Shown here piece by piece: positions 53,592 to 63,519 of a DNA stretch of 64,000 nt (position 1 is its first letter; each line of letters begins with the position of its first letter). The position numbers were made by a program, and so were the translations under genes. The stretch is from assembly GCF_000725495.1 (NCBI RefSeq), contig NZ_JNZD01000001.1, forward strand, positions 456,681 through 520,680, given 5' to 3'. The notes below the pieces were generated by a model that did no database searches, had not been told where the DNA came from, and was given only the letters and a program-made list of their open reading frames with translations. Source of the DNA: Streptomyces aureus (GTDB taxonomy: Bacteria > Actinomycetota > Actinomycetes > Streptomycetales > Streptomycetaceae).

Positions 53592-53699
53592 AGTGGGGTC
53601 GATTTTACGGGCGGGGACGGGACGTGCGGCGTCCCGTCCCGATGGGCGGGGGCAGCCGGCGGGGTCGGTGGGCCGTGCCCCGGGCTCGACGGGCCCGCT

Positions 53700-53990
53700 C
53701 GGGGTCGGCGGGGGCACCGCCGCCGGGTGCGGGTGCGGCGGCTCGGGTCGCCGCCGGGGGTCGGCGGGCCCGCTCGGGTTGGCGCCGGGGGTCGGCGGGC
53801 CCGCTCGGGTTGGCGCCGGGTGCGGGGCGGTCGGCATGGGTTGCTGCCGGGTGCGGGTGCGGGTGCGGCGGCTCGGGTCGCCGTCGGGGGTCGGCGGGCC
53901 GGCTTGGGGCGCCGACCGGGTGCGGGTGGGGTCGGGTTCAGGTCGACGCCGGGGGCGGATGGGGTCGGGTTCAGTTGCGGGCGGGGTGGA
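53700..53990. repeat. GC-rich direct repeats between trmB and the LhgO-like gene
   Basis: The 400-bp gap holds no gene. A unit of about 30 bp, GGTCGGCGGGCCCGCTCGGG, occurs in tandem at 53759 and 53790 with a decayed third copy at 53890. GGGTGCGGGTGCGGCGGCTCGG occurs at 53726 and in extended form at 53860. Coding potential on both strands is only GC-driven. Confidence 0.65.
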
Positions 53991-53994
53991 CGGG

Positions 53995-55200
53995 TCAGGT
54001 CGCCGACAGGGACGCCAGGGCCCGGCGGGCCACCTCGCGGCCGATCGGGAGGGAGGCGGTGGCCGCGGGCGACGGGGCGTTCAGGACGTGCACGGTCCTC
54101 GGGCCCTCCTTGATCAGGAAGTCGTCCACCAGGGTGCCGTCCCGCAGGACCGCCTGGGCGCGGACCCCGGCGGCGGCGGGAACCAGGTCCTGAGACGTCA
54201 CCGCGGGCAGCAGCCGCCGCACCGCCTCCGTGAACGCCGCCTTCGACACCGACCGGCGCAGCTCCCCTGCTCCGTAGCGCCAGTGCCGCCGCGCTATGTG
54301 CCAGGAACCCGGCCACGCCAGGGTCCCGCCCAGTTCACGCGGCCGGACGACCCCCCAGTCGTACCCCTCGCGGGCGAGCGCGGGCACCGCGTTGGGGCCG
54401 ATGTGGACGCCGCCGTCGATGCCCCGGGTGAGATGGACGCCGAGGAACGGGAACGCCGGGTCGGGGACCGGATACACCAGGCCCCGCACCAGCTCGGGAC
54501 GCGCCAGCGTGTAGTACTCGCCGCGGAAGGGGACGATCCGCATGCCGGGGTCGTCGCCCGTCAGACGGGCGATCTGGTCGCAGTGCAGCCCTGAGCAGTT
54601 GACGAGGACCCGGCTGCGGACGACCGTCCCGTCGGCCGTGCGCACGGCGACGCCCCGGTGCGCGCGGCGGTCCGCCCGCACGACCTGTGCCCCGTACCGG
54701 ATCTCCGCCCCGGAGGCCTCCGCGAGCCGGCGGGCCACCGCCACGTAGTCGCAGATCCCGGTGGAGCCGACGTGGATGGCGGCGAGGCCGCGGACCTCGG
54801 GTTCGTACTCGGTGAGCTGGGCGGGGCCCAGTTCCTTGACCGGGATGCCGTTCTCCCGGCCGCGCTGCACCAGGCCGTGCAGCCGGGGGAGCTCCGCCTT
54901 GTCCGTGGCGACGATCAGCTTGCCGGTGACGGCGTGCGCGATGTCGTACTCCGCGCAGAACTTGACCATCTCCGCGGCGCCCTGGACCGCGAACCGCGCC
55001 TTCAGGGATCCGGGACGGTAGTAGATCCCGCTGTGGATCACCCCGCTGTTGCGCCCGGTCTGGTGCCGGGCGGGACCCGGCTCCTTCTCCAGCACGGTCA
55101 CCCGCGTGCCCGGCGCCGCCCGCGTGATGGCATACGCCGTCGACAGGCCGACGATCCCACCGCCGATCACCAGCACATCGCAGTCGTACGCGCTCCGCAC
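53995..55200 (-). CDS. lhgO: FAD-dependent L-2-hydroxyglutarate oxidase-like protein
   Basis: A 401-residue FAD oxidoreductase of the DadA/LhgO type. The N-terminal Rossmann motif CDVLVIGGGIVGLSTAYAI (about residues 6-24), then GRNSGVIHSGIYYRPGSLKARFAVQG, VNCSGLHCDQIARL, YYTLARPELV and the C-terminal VHVLNAPSPAATASLPIGREVA are typical. It should oxidise L-2-hydroxyglutarate to 2-oxoglutarate with a quinone or oxygen acceptor. GTG 55200 is chosen because GGGAGG lies 8 bases upstream; GTGs at 55206 and 55209 overlap that element. It is followed by trmB in the same direction, with a repeat-rich gap. Confidence 0.88.
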   Translation of the reverse strand: MRSAYDCDVLVIGGGIVGLSTAYAITRAAPGTRVTVLEKEPGPARHQTGRNSGVIHSGIYYRPGSLKARFAVQGAAEMVKFCAEYDIAHAVTGKLIVATDKAELPRLHGLVQRGRENGIPVKELGPAQLTEYEPEVRGLAAIHVGSTGICDYVAVARRLAEASGAEIRYGAQVVRADRRAHRGVAVRTADGTVVRSRVLVNCSGLHCDQIARLTGDDPGMRIVPFRGEYYTLARPELVRGLVYPVPDPAFPFLGVHLTRGIDGGVHIGPNAVPALAREGYDWGVVRPRELGGTLAWPGSWHIARRHWRYGAGELRRSVSKAAFTEAVRRLLPAVTSQDLVPAAAGVRAQAVLRDGTLVDDFLIKEGPRTVHVLNAPSPAATASLPIGREVARRALASLSAT

Positions 55201-55485
55201 CCGCACCACCTCCCGGCCTCGATAGTGCACTGCGCCACTGACAACGCCCTCAAACCCGAGCACCGTGCCCCGTGATTCTTTCGCGTCGCGGGGGCGCGGC
55301 GCGCCTGTCTCCGCCCGATTCGCCGGGCGCCTCGTCTTCGTCGCCGGGCGTTCCCGAGCGAGCCTCAGGCCGTTTCCGTCCGGGCCGCCGGTCGTTCCCG
55401 TGCGGGGCACCGACTGTCCCGGCGGGACCGCGGGCTGTTCCGTCCGTACCGTCGGCTGTTCCGTTCCGGCCGGAGCGGCCCGCGG

Positions 55486-56907
55486 CTAGGCGGGAGCCAT
55501 CAGCAGCGGGCGGGCCCGCTCGCGCAGCTCCACCACGCGCGGCTCGTCGCCGTACGGCTCCAGCCGGTGCAGCAGGTCCTTCACGTACTCGGTGGTGCGC
55601 GCCGAGGAGATGCGCCCCGCGACCTCCACCGCCCGCACGCCCTGCTCGCACGCCGCGTCCAGGTTGCCGGACTCCAGCTCGGCGACCGCCGACACCACCA
55701 GACGCAGCCCGTGCGAGCGCACGAACTCCTCCGTCGGCTTGGACAGCGCCTGTTCGGTGAAACGGCGCACCTGGCGCGGGGCCTTCAGATCGCGATAGCA
55801 CTCGGCCGCGTCGGCGGCGAAGCGGTCGTACCCGTAGAAGCCGAGCCAGGACGGGTCGTTGTCGCCGTCCCTGGCCCGCTCCAGCCAGCCCTCCGCGGCC
55901 TTGAGCGCCGCGCCGGCCGCCTGGGCGTCGCCCGCGCGCGCGTGGGCCCGTGCCTCGACGAGCCGGAAGAAGCTCATCGTGCGGGCCGTGGCGAGACCGC
56001 GGTTGCGCTCCAGCGCGGCCTGGGCGAGGTCGACGCCCTCGTCGCCGAAGCCCCGGTACGTCGCCTGGAGGGACATGGAGGCCAGCACATAACCCCCGAG
56101 GGGCACGTCGGCCGCCGCGCGCGCCAGCCGCAGCGCCTGGATGTAGTAGCGCTGCGCCGCCTCCTGCTGGCCCGTGTCGAAGGCCATCCAGCCCGCGAGC
56201 CGGGTGAGCTCCGCCGACGCGCCGAACAGCGCCCGGCCGACCTCGTCCGAGTAGGAGCCGAGCAGCAGCGGTGCCGCCTCGACCCGCAGACATTCGGGGA
56301 CCATCGACGAACGCCAGTCGCCGCCCCCGTACTTGGAGTCCCAGCGCCGCGCGTCCTCGGCGGCCTCGCGGAGCTTCTGCACATCGCTGTGGCCGACCTT
56401 CAGCGGCGCCCCGGAGCCCTCGCCCGGACTCACCTCGCGCGCCACCGAACTGTCGGCCGGGGTTATCAGCCAGCGGGAGGCGGGGGTCGCGTAGGCGCTC
56501 ACGGCGAAGGAACCGGCCAGCGACTGCCAGATGCCGCCGCCGGTCCGGCGGCCGGCGAGGTCGAGGCGGTACAGGTCCGTCGCCGACCGCACCGCCTGCC
56601 CGACGTCACGGGGGAAGGCGAGGCCCACTTCCGGCGCGGGATCCGCGTCCGCCAGGCCGATCTCGTGGAGCGGCACCGGCCTGCCGAGCTTCTGGCCGAT
56701 CGCGGCCGCGATGAGGTGCGGCGCGGCGCCCTGCGGCACCATGCCCTTCGACACCCAGCGCGCCACCGACGTCTTGTCGTAGCGAAGAGTCAACCCGCGT
56801 TGGGCGCCAAGGTCGTTGACGCGACGCGCGAGTCCTGCGTTGCTGATTCCCGCGAGGGCGAGAACGGCGCCGAGTTTTTCGTTCGGCCCGCGTTGCTCCC
56901 TGGACAT
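55486..56907 (-). CDS. NsdA-like sporulation-associated regulator with TPR-type repeats
   Basis: A 473-residue protein. It begins [51 protein letters not shown], an XRE-like helix-turn-helix-type start, followed by helical repeats of the tetratricopeptide type ([101 protein letters not shown]). It resembles NsdA, which negatively controls sporulation and antibiotics in Streptomyces. From memory the S. coelicolor counterpart at this place is annotated as sporulation-associated. Start ATG 56907 is chosen at conserved sequence; the frame extends upstream only by bias. It is divergent from the Asn-synthase-like gene. Confidence 0.85.
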   Translation of the reverse strand: MSREQRGPNEKLGAVLALAGISNAGLARRVNDLGAQRGLTLRYDKTSVARWVSKGMVPQGAAPHLIAAAIGQKLGRPVPLHEIGLADADPAPEVGLAFPRDVGQAVRSATDLYRLDLAGRRTGGGIWQSLAGSFAVSAYATPASRWLITPADSSVAREVSPGEGSGAPLKVGHSDVQKLREAAEDARRWDSKYGGGDWRSSMVPECLRVEAAPLLLGSYSDEVGRALFGASAELTRLAGWMAFDTGQQEAAQRYYIQALRLARAAADVPLGGYVLASMSLQATYRGFGDEGVDLAQAALERNRGLATARTMSFFRLVEARAHARAGDAQAAGAALKAAEGWLERARDGDNDPSWLGFYGYDRFAADAAECYRDLKAPRQVRRFTEQALSKPTEEFVRSHGLRLVVSAVAELESGNLDAACEQGVRAVEVAGRISSARTTEYVKDLLHRLEPYGDEPRVVELRERARPLLMAPA

Positions 56908-57701
56908 GCGCCACCCCTCGACACAGACGGCTGCCGCGGTGGCATAACCACGCGGCATTCGTAAACCCAGCGTAGTTCGCCCGATCCCCAGCGTTAAGGG
57001 GCGTACGTCCGGTTGGCGGGATTGTGGTCCGTACGACTGTACGGACTGTTGCGGCGTGCTCCTGTTGTGTGGCCGTGCGCCCGTCCGTGCGCTCTTCTCC
57101 GGCCATCGCGGGGAGCGCTTCCATGGAACGTGCGTGGGTCGGCCCGCTGTACTGGATCCAGTGGGCTGGGGGACACCGCCGCCTACATCCCCGCGGGCGG
57201 CGGACCGGTCCGGGGGGCGAACTCCGCCTCCCGGACTGTGCGTTGCCGAAGTGATGCGCACGGCCTGTACGGAGCGTGGCCGCGCCTGTCCGCCCCTCGC
57301 CGATTTGGCCGAAAATCGACGGCCGCCCCTGAGAGCAATCAGGGCTCCCACCATACGAGTTGAGGGCGCGAAGGGCGTCCAGAGGGAGCGTATCGGGGGC
57401 GCATTCGCGTCGACCTGCCGGGGGCGGGTGGTGGCGGCCGACCCGGGGTCGGTGGTGGGTCGCCCGCGGCCCGGGGTGGATTTCCCTCCGGTGCGCCGAC
57501 GGGGGTGCCGGCCTCCTCAACGGGCTCTGCGGAGAGGGTACTTGTCTGTGAAGTGCCCCCTCGCGGTGGCGCGGCGGTCGTGCGGGGGCGCATTTCGGGG
57601 AGCGCAAGGCGTCGCAGGAACCCTCTGATGCGCCTCCTTCGTGGCAGCATGGTGCCGAGTTCGTACGGTGCACTGGTTGTCCACAGCCTGTGGAGGCGGC
57701 G
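56908..57701. other. Long divergent promoter region with two palindromes
   Basis: 794 bp without a gene. GTCCGTAC-GACT-GTACGGAC (57027-57046) is a perfect 8-bp inverted repeat 120 bp before the NsdA-like start. ACTGGATCCAGT (57151-57162) is a perfect 12-bp palindrome. Both could be operators. The rest is GC-rich with no other structure I trust. Confidence 0.5.
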
Positions 57702-59795
57702 ATGCGATGGTTGGTGGGGTGGAGCAGCACCGTCGCCAGAGCGTCCGCGGTCGGCTCGGCGGGCGCCACGGGCTACGACGGCGAGACCGTGCACCCGGTG
57801 GGCTCCCAACTCCTGTGGGGTGACCCCGATCCGCTGTGGGCCGTCGGCGACTGGCGCCCCGACGAGGTGCGCGTGGTGAGGGCCGACGCCGAGAACCGCA
57901 TCGCCGTCCTCGGCACCTGCGGGGCCTCCGACGACGAACTGCGGGTCGGGCTGTTCGCCGCGCGCGGCGGAGCGCTGCGCCACCTCACCAACTGGTCCGG
58001 CAGCTACACCGCCGTCGTCCAGGTCGGCCGCCGGGTCACCGTCAGCGGGGACCTCGCCGGCGCCCGGCCCGTCTTCTACACCCCCTGGGCGGGCGGCACG
58101 GCCTACGCCACCGCCGCCCTCCCGCTCGCCGACCTCATCGAGGCCAACCTCGACTTCGGGCACCTGGCCGCGGTGCTCGCCGCCCCCGACGTCCCCGCCG
58201 CCGTGCACGACTCCACCCCGTACGAGGGCGTCCGCCGCATCCCGCCGGGCCACACCCTCGTCCTGCGGGCCGGAGCCCGCGAGATCGCCGGGTACGAACC
58301 CGTCGCCTCCCTCGCCGTCGCCGCGCCCATCGCCGATCCCGCCCTCGCCGTGGACGCCGTGCGCGACGCCCTCGTGGAGGCCGTCCGCACCCGTCTCTCC
58401 GCCCCCCGCCACGTGCCCGGCACCGACGTGGACCCCGGGCCCGTGCCCGGCATGGGCCCCGCCGAGCGGCGTGCCGCGCGCGGCACGCCCGTTCCCGGCA
58501 TCGGCGCCGACCTCTCCGGAGGGCCCGCCTCCGGGACCCTCGCCCTGCTCGCCGCCGGACTGCCCGGCGCGCCCGGCACCGTCCTCGGCCACGGCACCGG
58601 CGCCGGGGAACGGCTCCTCGCCGTCACCTTCAACGACCTCGCCGTGCGCGACCGCGAGGCCGAGCTGGAGCGGGCCGGGACGCTGGCCGCCAACCCCCGG
58701 CTCCACCACGTCGTCGTCACCGGCGGCGAGGAGACCCTCCCCTACGCCGACCTGGACGGACCGCTCACCGACGAGCCGGGGCCCTCCCTGGTGACCGCCG
58801 CCCGCCACCGCGCGCGGCTCGCCTCCGGCAGCGCGGACCACTTCACCGGATACGGCGCCCGGCAGGTCCTGGACGCCCACCCGGCCCGGCTCGCCGATCT
58901 GCTCATGGACCGCAAGCGCCGCCATCTCGTGCGCCCGGTCGCCGCGTTGACGAAGGCCGACGGCTCTGTGATGGTCCCCGCGCGCGTGTACGGAGCCGCG
59001 CGCAAGCTCGCCCGTACTCCGTACCGGACCGGGGTCGACGTCCTCGCCGAGCAGCTGCTGCAACGGCGGTTCGAGGAACCCGGAGGCGCGGTGGGCGCCT
59101 CGCTCGCGGCGCTCAGCTGGGCGAGACCCGGGCCCGCCGCGCGGTGGCTGACCGGGGAGGCGCTGGCTGAAGTATCGGTTCGCCTGCAAGCGGGCGGGGG
59201 GCGGCTCAACGTCGGTCCCGGGCAGCGGCCGGGGGACTTCCGCGCCCGTGCGGCGCTGGCCCGGCACGCGGGCGACGTGCGCGTCCTGGAGCAGGCCGCC
59301 GAGATCCGCTTCCAGCGGCTGCACACGCCGTTCCTGGACAACCAGGTCGTGCGGGCCTGCCGTGAACTCCCGGAGGCGCTGCGGGTGCAGCCCGGGGCGC
59401 GGGCGGCGATCCTGCGTACGGTCCTGGAGGGGGCCGGGGTGGCGGACCTGCCCTCCGGGTGGGGGGCGCCGACCCACGCGTCCTCCGCTGCGGCGGCGCG
59501 GACCGGGGTGCGGGTGGCGGCCGATTCCCTGGTCTCCCTGTTCGACACGCCGCTGCTCGCCCAGGCGGGGCTCGTCGAGGCGCGGGTGGTCCGCAAGGCG
59601 CTGCGCTCGGCGGCGGAGGGGGCGCCGTTGCCGCTGGACGGGCTGGCCGATCTGGTGTCGCTGGAGCTGTGGCTGCGGCGGTTGCTGGCGCGGCGCGGGA
59701 CGTGCTGGACGGGTACGCCGGCCCGTCAGCGGGCCGTACCCGCGGGGATAGTCCCGCAGGGGAGAGCGCTGGGCGCGGCGGCCGGGCAGTCCTGA
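57702..59795 (+). CDS. Asparagine-synthase-related (macrolactam-cyclase-like) protein
   Basis: A 697-residue protein with the AsnB layout: an N-terminal glutaminase-like domain (MRWLVGWSS..., GCASDDELR-type strands, YEGVRRIPPGHTLVL) and a C-terminal ATP-pyrophosphatase domain. No catalytic Cys2 is present, as in lasso-peptide cyclases that do not use glutamine. The pyrophosphate loop reads LSGGPASG instead of LSGGLDSS, so the Asp is missing. RLHTPFLDNQVVRACRELP resembles the C-terminal part of the family. The substrate is unknown, and no lasso precursor or B-protein is nearby. ATG 57702 has GGAGG at 5-base spacing; GTG 57690 is an alternative. It is divergent from the NsdA-like gene. Confidence 0.8.
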   Translation: MRWLVGWSSTVARASAVGSAGATGYDGETVHPVGSQLLWGDPDPLWAVGDWRPDEVRVVRADAENRIAVLGTCGASDDELRVGLFAARGGALRHLTNWSGSYTAVVQVGRRVTVSGDLAGARPVFYTPWAGGTAYATAALPLADLIEANLDFGHLAAVLAAPDVPAAVHDSTPYEGVRRIPPGHTLVLRAGAREIAGYEPVASLAVAAPIADPALAVDAVRDALVEAVRTRLSAPRHVPGTDVDPGPVPGMGPAERRAARGTPVPGIGADLSGGPASGTLALLAAGLPGAPGTVLGHGTGAGERLLAVTFNDLAVRDREAELERAGTLAANPRLHHVVVTGGEETLPYADLDGPLTDEPGPSLVTAARHRARLASGSADHFTGYGARQVLDAHPARLADLLMDRKRRHLVRPVAALTKADGSVMVPARVYGAARKLARTPYRTGVDVLAEQLLQRRFEEPGGAVGASLAALSWARPGPAARWLTGEALAEVSVRLQAGGGRLNVGPGQRPGDFRARAALARHAGDVRVLEQAAEIRFQRLHTPFLDNQVVRACRELPEALRVQPGARAAILRTVLEGAGVADLPSGWGAPTHASSAAAARTGVRVAADSLVSLFDTPLLAQAGLVEARVVRKALRSAAEGAPLPLDGLADLVSLELWLRRLLARRGTCWTGTPARQRAVPAGIVPQGRALGAAAGQS

Positions 59796-59970
59796 GCGTC
59801 GGCGGTTTCGGTCCGGGTGCGGTCCGGTGGGTGGGTCGGGGCCGTGCCGGTGCATCAGCCCGTCGCCGTTGGACGGAGATGTGGACGTTAGTGGCGACGG
59901 GCATCGATGTACCGGCACGGCCGAGTGGCGGGTGCGCTGTGGTTTGGGTTCAGTTCCTCGCTGGGGTGAC

Positions 59971-60021
59971 TTTCAGCCCCTCCGGCGTTTGAGGAGCGGG
60001 GGTCCGGGGGCGGAGCCCCTG
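59971..60021 (+). repeat. Streptomyces intergenic repeat of the CTCCGGCGTTTGAGGA type
   Basis: TTTCAGCCCCTCCGGCGTTT, then GAGGAGCGGGGGTCCGGGGG, then CGGAGCCCCTGG, match by memory a repeat family found in many Streptomyces intergenic regions. It contains GGGGTCCG/CGGAGCCCC complementarity. The rest of the gap (59796-60147) is GC-rich and gene-free. Confidence 0.55.
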
Positions 60022-60147
60022 GTTACGGGTCGGGTAGGGGCGGAGGGGGCGAAAGAAGGGTTGTGTCGGGGGGCCGTCGCCGGGGCGTGGGGCGGCTCGC
60101 CGGGGTATCCCGGTGACCTGGGGGCGGCGGGCGGTGAGAATGGGGGC

Positions 60148-63100
60148 GTGCGGTACAGGATTCTGGGGGTGGCCCAGGCGGAGGACGACCGGGGGACCCT
60201 CGTCACGGTGGGCGGCCCCCGGGTACGCGCGCTGCTCACAGCCCTCGCCACCCACCCCTCCCGCCCCCTCCCCCCGGACACCCTCATCGACGAGGTCTGG
60301 GCCGACGACCCGCCCCAGGACGCACCCGCGGCCCTCCAGGCCCTGATCGGCCGCCTCCGCCGAGCCCTCGGCAAGGAGGCGGTCACCTCCGAGCCCGGCG
60401 GCTACCGGCTCACCGCCACCCGCGACGACATCGACCTCTTCGTGTTCGAGCGCCTCGTCACGGAGGGCAGGACCGCCCTCGACACCGGCGACCCCGGCAC
60501 GGCCGCCGCCCGGCTGACCGAAGCGCTCGCCCTGTGGCGCGGCCCCGCCCTCGCCGACCTCCCCGACCGCACCGCCGCGACCCGCCCGGAGGCCCTGCGC
60601 CTGGAGGCGACCCGCAGCCGCGTCGAGGCGGACCTGCGGCTCGGCCGCGCCCTCGACCTCGTACCGGAGCTCAAGGAGCTGACGGCCGCACACCCCTACG
60701 ACGAGGCCCTGCACGCCCTGCTCATCCGCGCCCTGCGCGAGTCCGGTCGCGGAGCCGACGCGCTCGCCGCCTACGAGGACGTGCGCCGCGCGCTGATGGA
60801 GGGTCTCGGGACCGACCCCGGGCCCGAGTTGAGGGGCCTGCACGCCGCCCTGCTGGACCCGGGGGAGACGCCCCCGAGGGTGAGTCCGCGACCTGAGGAC
60901 CCCTCGCGTGCCCGGCGCACCGGCAACATCCGCCCCCGGCTGGACTCGTTCGTCGGACGGGAACACGAGGTCGGGGCCATCCGCGCGGATCTGCGCGGGG
61001 CACGCCTGGTCACGCTGACCGGACCGGGCGGCTCGGGGAAGACCCGTCTCGCCGAGGAGGCCGCCGCCGGACTCCCGCAGGCCTGGCTCGCCGAACTGGC
61101 CCCCCTCGACCGGCCCGAGGCCGTCCCGGGCGCGGTCCTCAGCGCCCTCGGCCTGCGCGAGACCGCGCTGATCACCGGCGAGAAGTCCGCCGCCCAGGAC
61201 GATCCCGTCGCCCTGCTCGTCGAGTACTGCGCCCCGCGCGACCAGCTCCTGATCCTCGACAACTGCGAGCACGTCATCGACGCGGCGGCCGGACTCGCCG
61301 AGACCCTGCTGACCCACTGCCCCGGGCTCACGATCCTCGCCACCAGCCGCGAACCCCTCGGCGTCCCCGGCGAACTGGTGCGCCCCGTCGATCCGCTCCC
61401 GCCCGATCCCGCGCGCCGCCTCTTCAAGGAACGGGCCTCCGTGGCCCGCCCCGACGCCCTCCACGACTCCGCCGCCGTGGACGAGATCTGCCGCCGCCTC
61501 GACGGCCTGCCCCTGGCCATCGAACTCGCCGCCGCCCGGCTCCGGCTGCTCACCCCCCGCCAGATCGCCGACCGGCTCGACGACCGCTTCCGCCTGCTGA
61601 CCTCCGGCAGCCGGACTGTGCTGCCGCGCCAGCAGACCCTGCGCGCCGTCGTCGACTGGTCCTGGGACCTGCTCGACGAACGGGAGCGGGCCGTGCTGCG
61701 CGAGGCGTCCGTGTTCGCCGGCGGCTGGGACCTGGCCGCCGCCGAGGCCGTGTGCACCGGCCCCGCGGCCGACCTCGTCGGCGCGCTCGTCGACAAGTCC
61801 CTCCTCGTCGCCACTCCCGACGGCACCGGCGACGGGATGCGCTACCGCATGCTGGAGACCATCCACGAGTACGCCACCGAACGCGCCGCCGAGGTTCCCG
61901 AGCTGCGCGCCGCCGCCGAGCGACGCCACCGGGACTGGGTGCGCGCCCTCACGGAGGAAGCCGAGCCCCGGCTGCGCTCGGCCGGTCAACTCCCCTGGAT
62001 CCGGAGGCTGGAGACCGAGCACGACAACATCCGGGCCGCCCTGTGGCGCTCCCTCGCCGCCCGGGACGAGGAGGAGGCGGGCGCCCTCGTCCTCGACATG
62101 GGCTGGTTCTGGTGGCTGCGCAACTTCCGCCACGAGGGCATCCGCTGGACCGAACTCGTCCTCCGCCTGGGCGCGTTGCTCGACACCCCGGCCACCGAGC
62201 TTGCGGGGGACGGCCGTTCCGGGTGCGGCGACGGCGACCGGATCGCCTCCGAACTCGAAGGCGTGGACCCGGTGAGCGCCTTCCTCGACCACCCCGAGCG
62301 CGAGGAACAGCACCCGCTGCGCGCCCTGCGGATGCGGCTGCGCATGTTCCACCTGTTCCTGAAGGTGGACGTCGTACCCCTCGGCGAGTGGGGGCACGAC
62401 CGGCTCCGGGAGTACGTGGAACGCGTGCGGGGCGCCTTCTCGCGGGGCGGTCCGGACGCGGCGCGCATGCCCGGGATCATCTGGCCGATGGCCGCGCACT
62501 TCCTGGGCGAGCCGGACGACGTGGGACCCGCGATGCACGCCATGGTCGACAACTGCCGTGAGTACGGCGGCCCGTGGGAGGTCGGCGTCGCCCTGATGCT
62601 CCGTACCCACATGGTCGTCGACGCCCCCGGCGGCATGCCCGGGGTGGACGAGGACCTGGAGGAGCTGCGCGGGCTCAGCCGGAGTGTCGGGGACCGCTGG
62701 ATGCGGGCCCAGGTGTGCAGCGCGGCCGGTGAGGCGGCCATGGCCCGCAGCCGCTACGACGAGGCGAAGGGCGAGTACGAGGAGGCCCTGCGGCTCGCCT
62801 ACGAGGTCGGCGCCTACGCGGAGGTCCCCTTCCTCATGGCGCGGCTGGCCGAGATCGCCCACCGCGCGGGCGAGGGGGCCCTGGCGCTCGCGACCCTCGA
62901 CGAGGCGAGTGCCGCCGCCGACCGGTACGGGGTGACGGACTCCCGGGCGTTCGTCCATCTGCTGCGGGCCCAGGTCGTCCTGGAGGACGGCGGCCAGGTC
63001 GCCCTCGCCCGCGAGCTGTGCGAGAAGTCCCGGGCGGAGAGCTTCCGCGGCAGCACCCCTCCGCCGCAGTTCACGGCGGCACTCGACCTGGTCGACGCCC

Positions 63101-63489
63101 TGGTCACGGCCGCCGAGTCCGGGCCGGCACCGGGCCTGCGGAAGCTCGGTTCCGGGCTGCGGCACGCGATGGACGCCCGCTGCGCCGACGTCGTGGCGGC
63201 GGCCTTCGCTGAGCGGGCCGCGCGGCTGTTCGGCGAACTCGGCGCCCACGCGACGGCGGCGCGGCTGACGGCGGCCGGCACCGGCTGGCGCGGCGGGGAT
63301 CTGCGGTCCGCCCGCGAGAGCGCCGAGGTCCGGCGCACCGAGGCCGCGGCCCTCGCGGCACTCGGCCCGGAACGGTACGCGTCGGAGCGGGCCCGCGGCG
63401 CCGACTACGACCAGGAACAGGCCCTCGCCGTCCTGACCGAAGCCCTGGAGCGGGACCCCGTCGGCAGGGGCTCGTCGGAGAGGCGCTAG
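60148..63489 (+). CDS. AfsR-like regulator (BTAD, NB-ARC and TPR domains)
   Basis: A large 1113-residue regulator. The N-terminal winged-helix and BTAD (residues 1-245) of SARP type contains LLTALATHPSRPLPPDTLIDEVWADDPPQDAPAALQALIGRLRRALG and the helical repeat LLIRALRESGRGADALAAYEDVRRAL. A central NB-ARC NTPase has P-loop GPGGSGKTRLAEE, Walker B LLILDNCEHVID and GLPLAIELAAARLRLL. A C-terminal helical TPR-like sensor region follows (RRHRDWVRALTEEAE..., ARSRYDEAKGEYEEAL). Such proteins activate secondary metabolism or development in Streptomyces, but the target is unknown. GTG 60148 was chosen at the conserved start; the open frame runs from 59827 through the repeat. Confidence 0.92.
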   Translation: MRYRILGVAQAEDDRGTLVTVGGPRVRALLTALATHPSRPLPPDTLIDEVWADDPPQDAPAALQALIGRLRRALGKEAVTSEPGGYRLTATRDDIDLFVFERLVTEGRTALDTGDPGTAAARLTEALALWRGPALADLPDRTAATRPEALRLEATRSRVEADLRLGRALDLVPELKELTAAHPYDEALHALLIRALRESGRGADALAAYEDVRRALMEGLGTDPGPELRGLHAALLDPGETPPRVSPRPEDPSRARRTGNIRPRLDSFVGREHEVGAIRADLRGARLVTLTGPGGSGKTRLAEEAAAGLPQAWLAELAPLDRPEAVPGAVLSALGLRETALITGEKSAAQDDPVALLVEYCAPRDQLLILDNCEHVIDAAAGLAETLLTHCPGLTILATSREPLGVPGELVRPVDPLPPDPARRLFKERASVARPDALHDSAAVDEICRRLDGLPLAIELAAARLRLLTPRQIADRLDDRFRLLTSGSRTVLPRQQTLRAVVDWSWDLLDERERAVLREASVFAGGWDLAAAEAVCTGPAADLVGALVDKSLLVATPDGTGDGMRYRMLETIHEYATERAAEVPELRAAAERRHRDWVRALTEEAEPRLRSAGQLPWIRRLETEHDNIRAALWRSLAARDEEEAGALVLDMGWFWWLRNFRHEGIRWTELVLRLGALLDTPATELAGDGRSGCGDGDRIASELEGVDPVSAFLDHPEREEQHPLRALRMRLRMFHLFLKVDVVPLGEWGHDRLREYVERVRGAFSRGGPDAARMPGIIWPMAAHFLGEPDDVGPAMHAMVDNCREYGGPWEVGVALMLRTHMVVDAPGGMPGVDEDLEELRGLSRSVGDRWMRAQVCSAAGEAAMARSRYDEAKGEYEEALRLAYEVGAYAEVPFLMARLAEIAHRAGEGALALATLDEASAAADRYGVTDSRAFVHLLRAQVVLEDGGQVALARELCEKSRAESFRGSTPPPQFTAALDLVDALVTAAESGPAPGLRKLGSGLRHAMDARCADVVAAAFAERAARLFGELGAHATAARLTAAGTGWRGGDLRSARESAEVRRTEAAALAALGPERYASERARGADYDQEQALAVLTEALERDPVGRGSSERR

Positions 63490-63519
63490 GCGTTCACCGG
63501 CGCGGCGGCCGGCCGGGCC

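Noticed and set aside
57339..59918. Minus-strand open frame of 859 codons opposite the Asn-synthase-like gene
   Set aside because: Its sequence is low-complexity shadow of the plus-strand gene, with no homology or ribosome binding site.
57000..60147. Lasso peptide or macrolactam cluster around the Asn-synthase-like gene
   Set aside because: No precursor peptide, leader peptidase or RRE-type protein was found within several kilobases.
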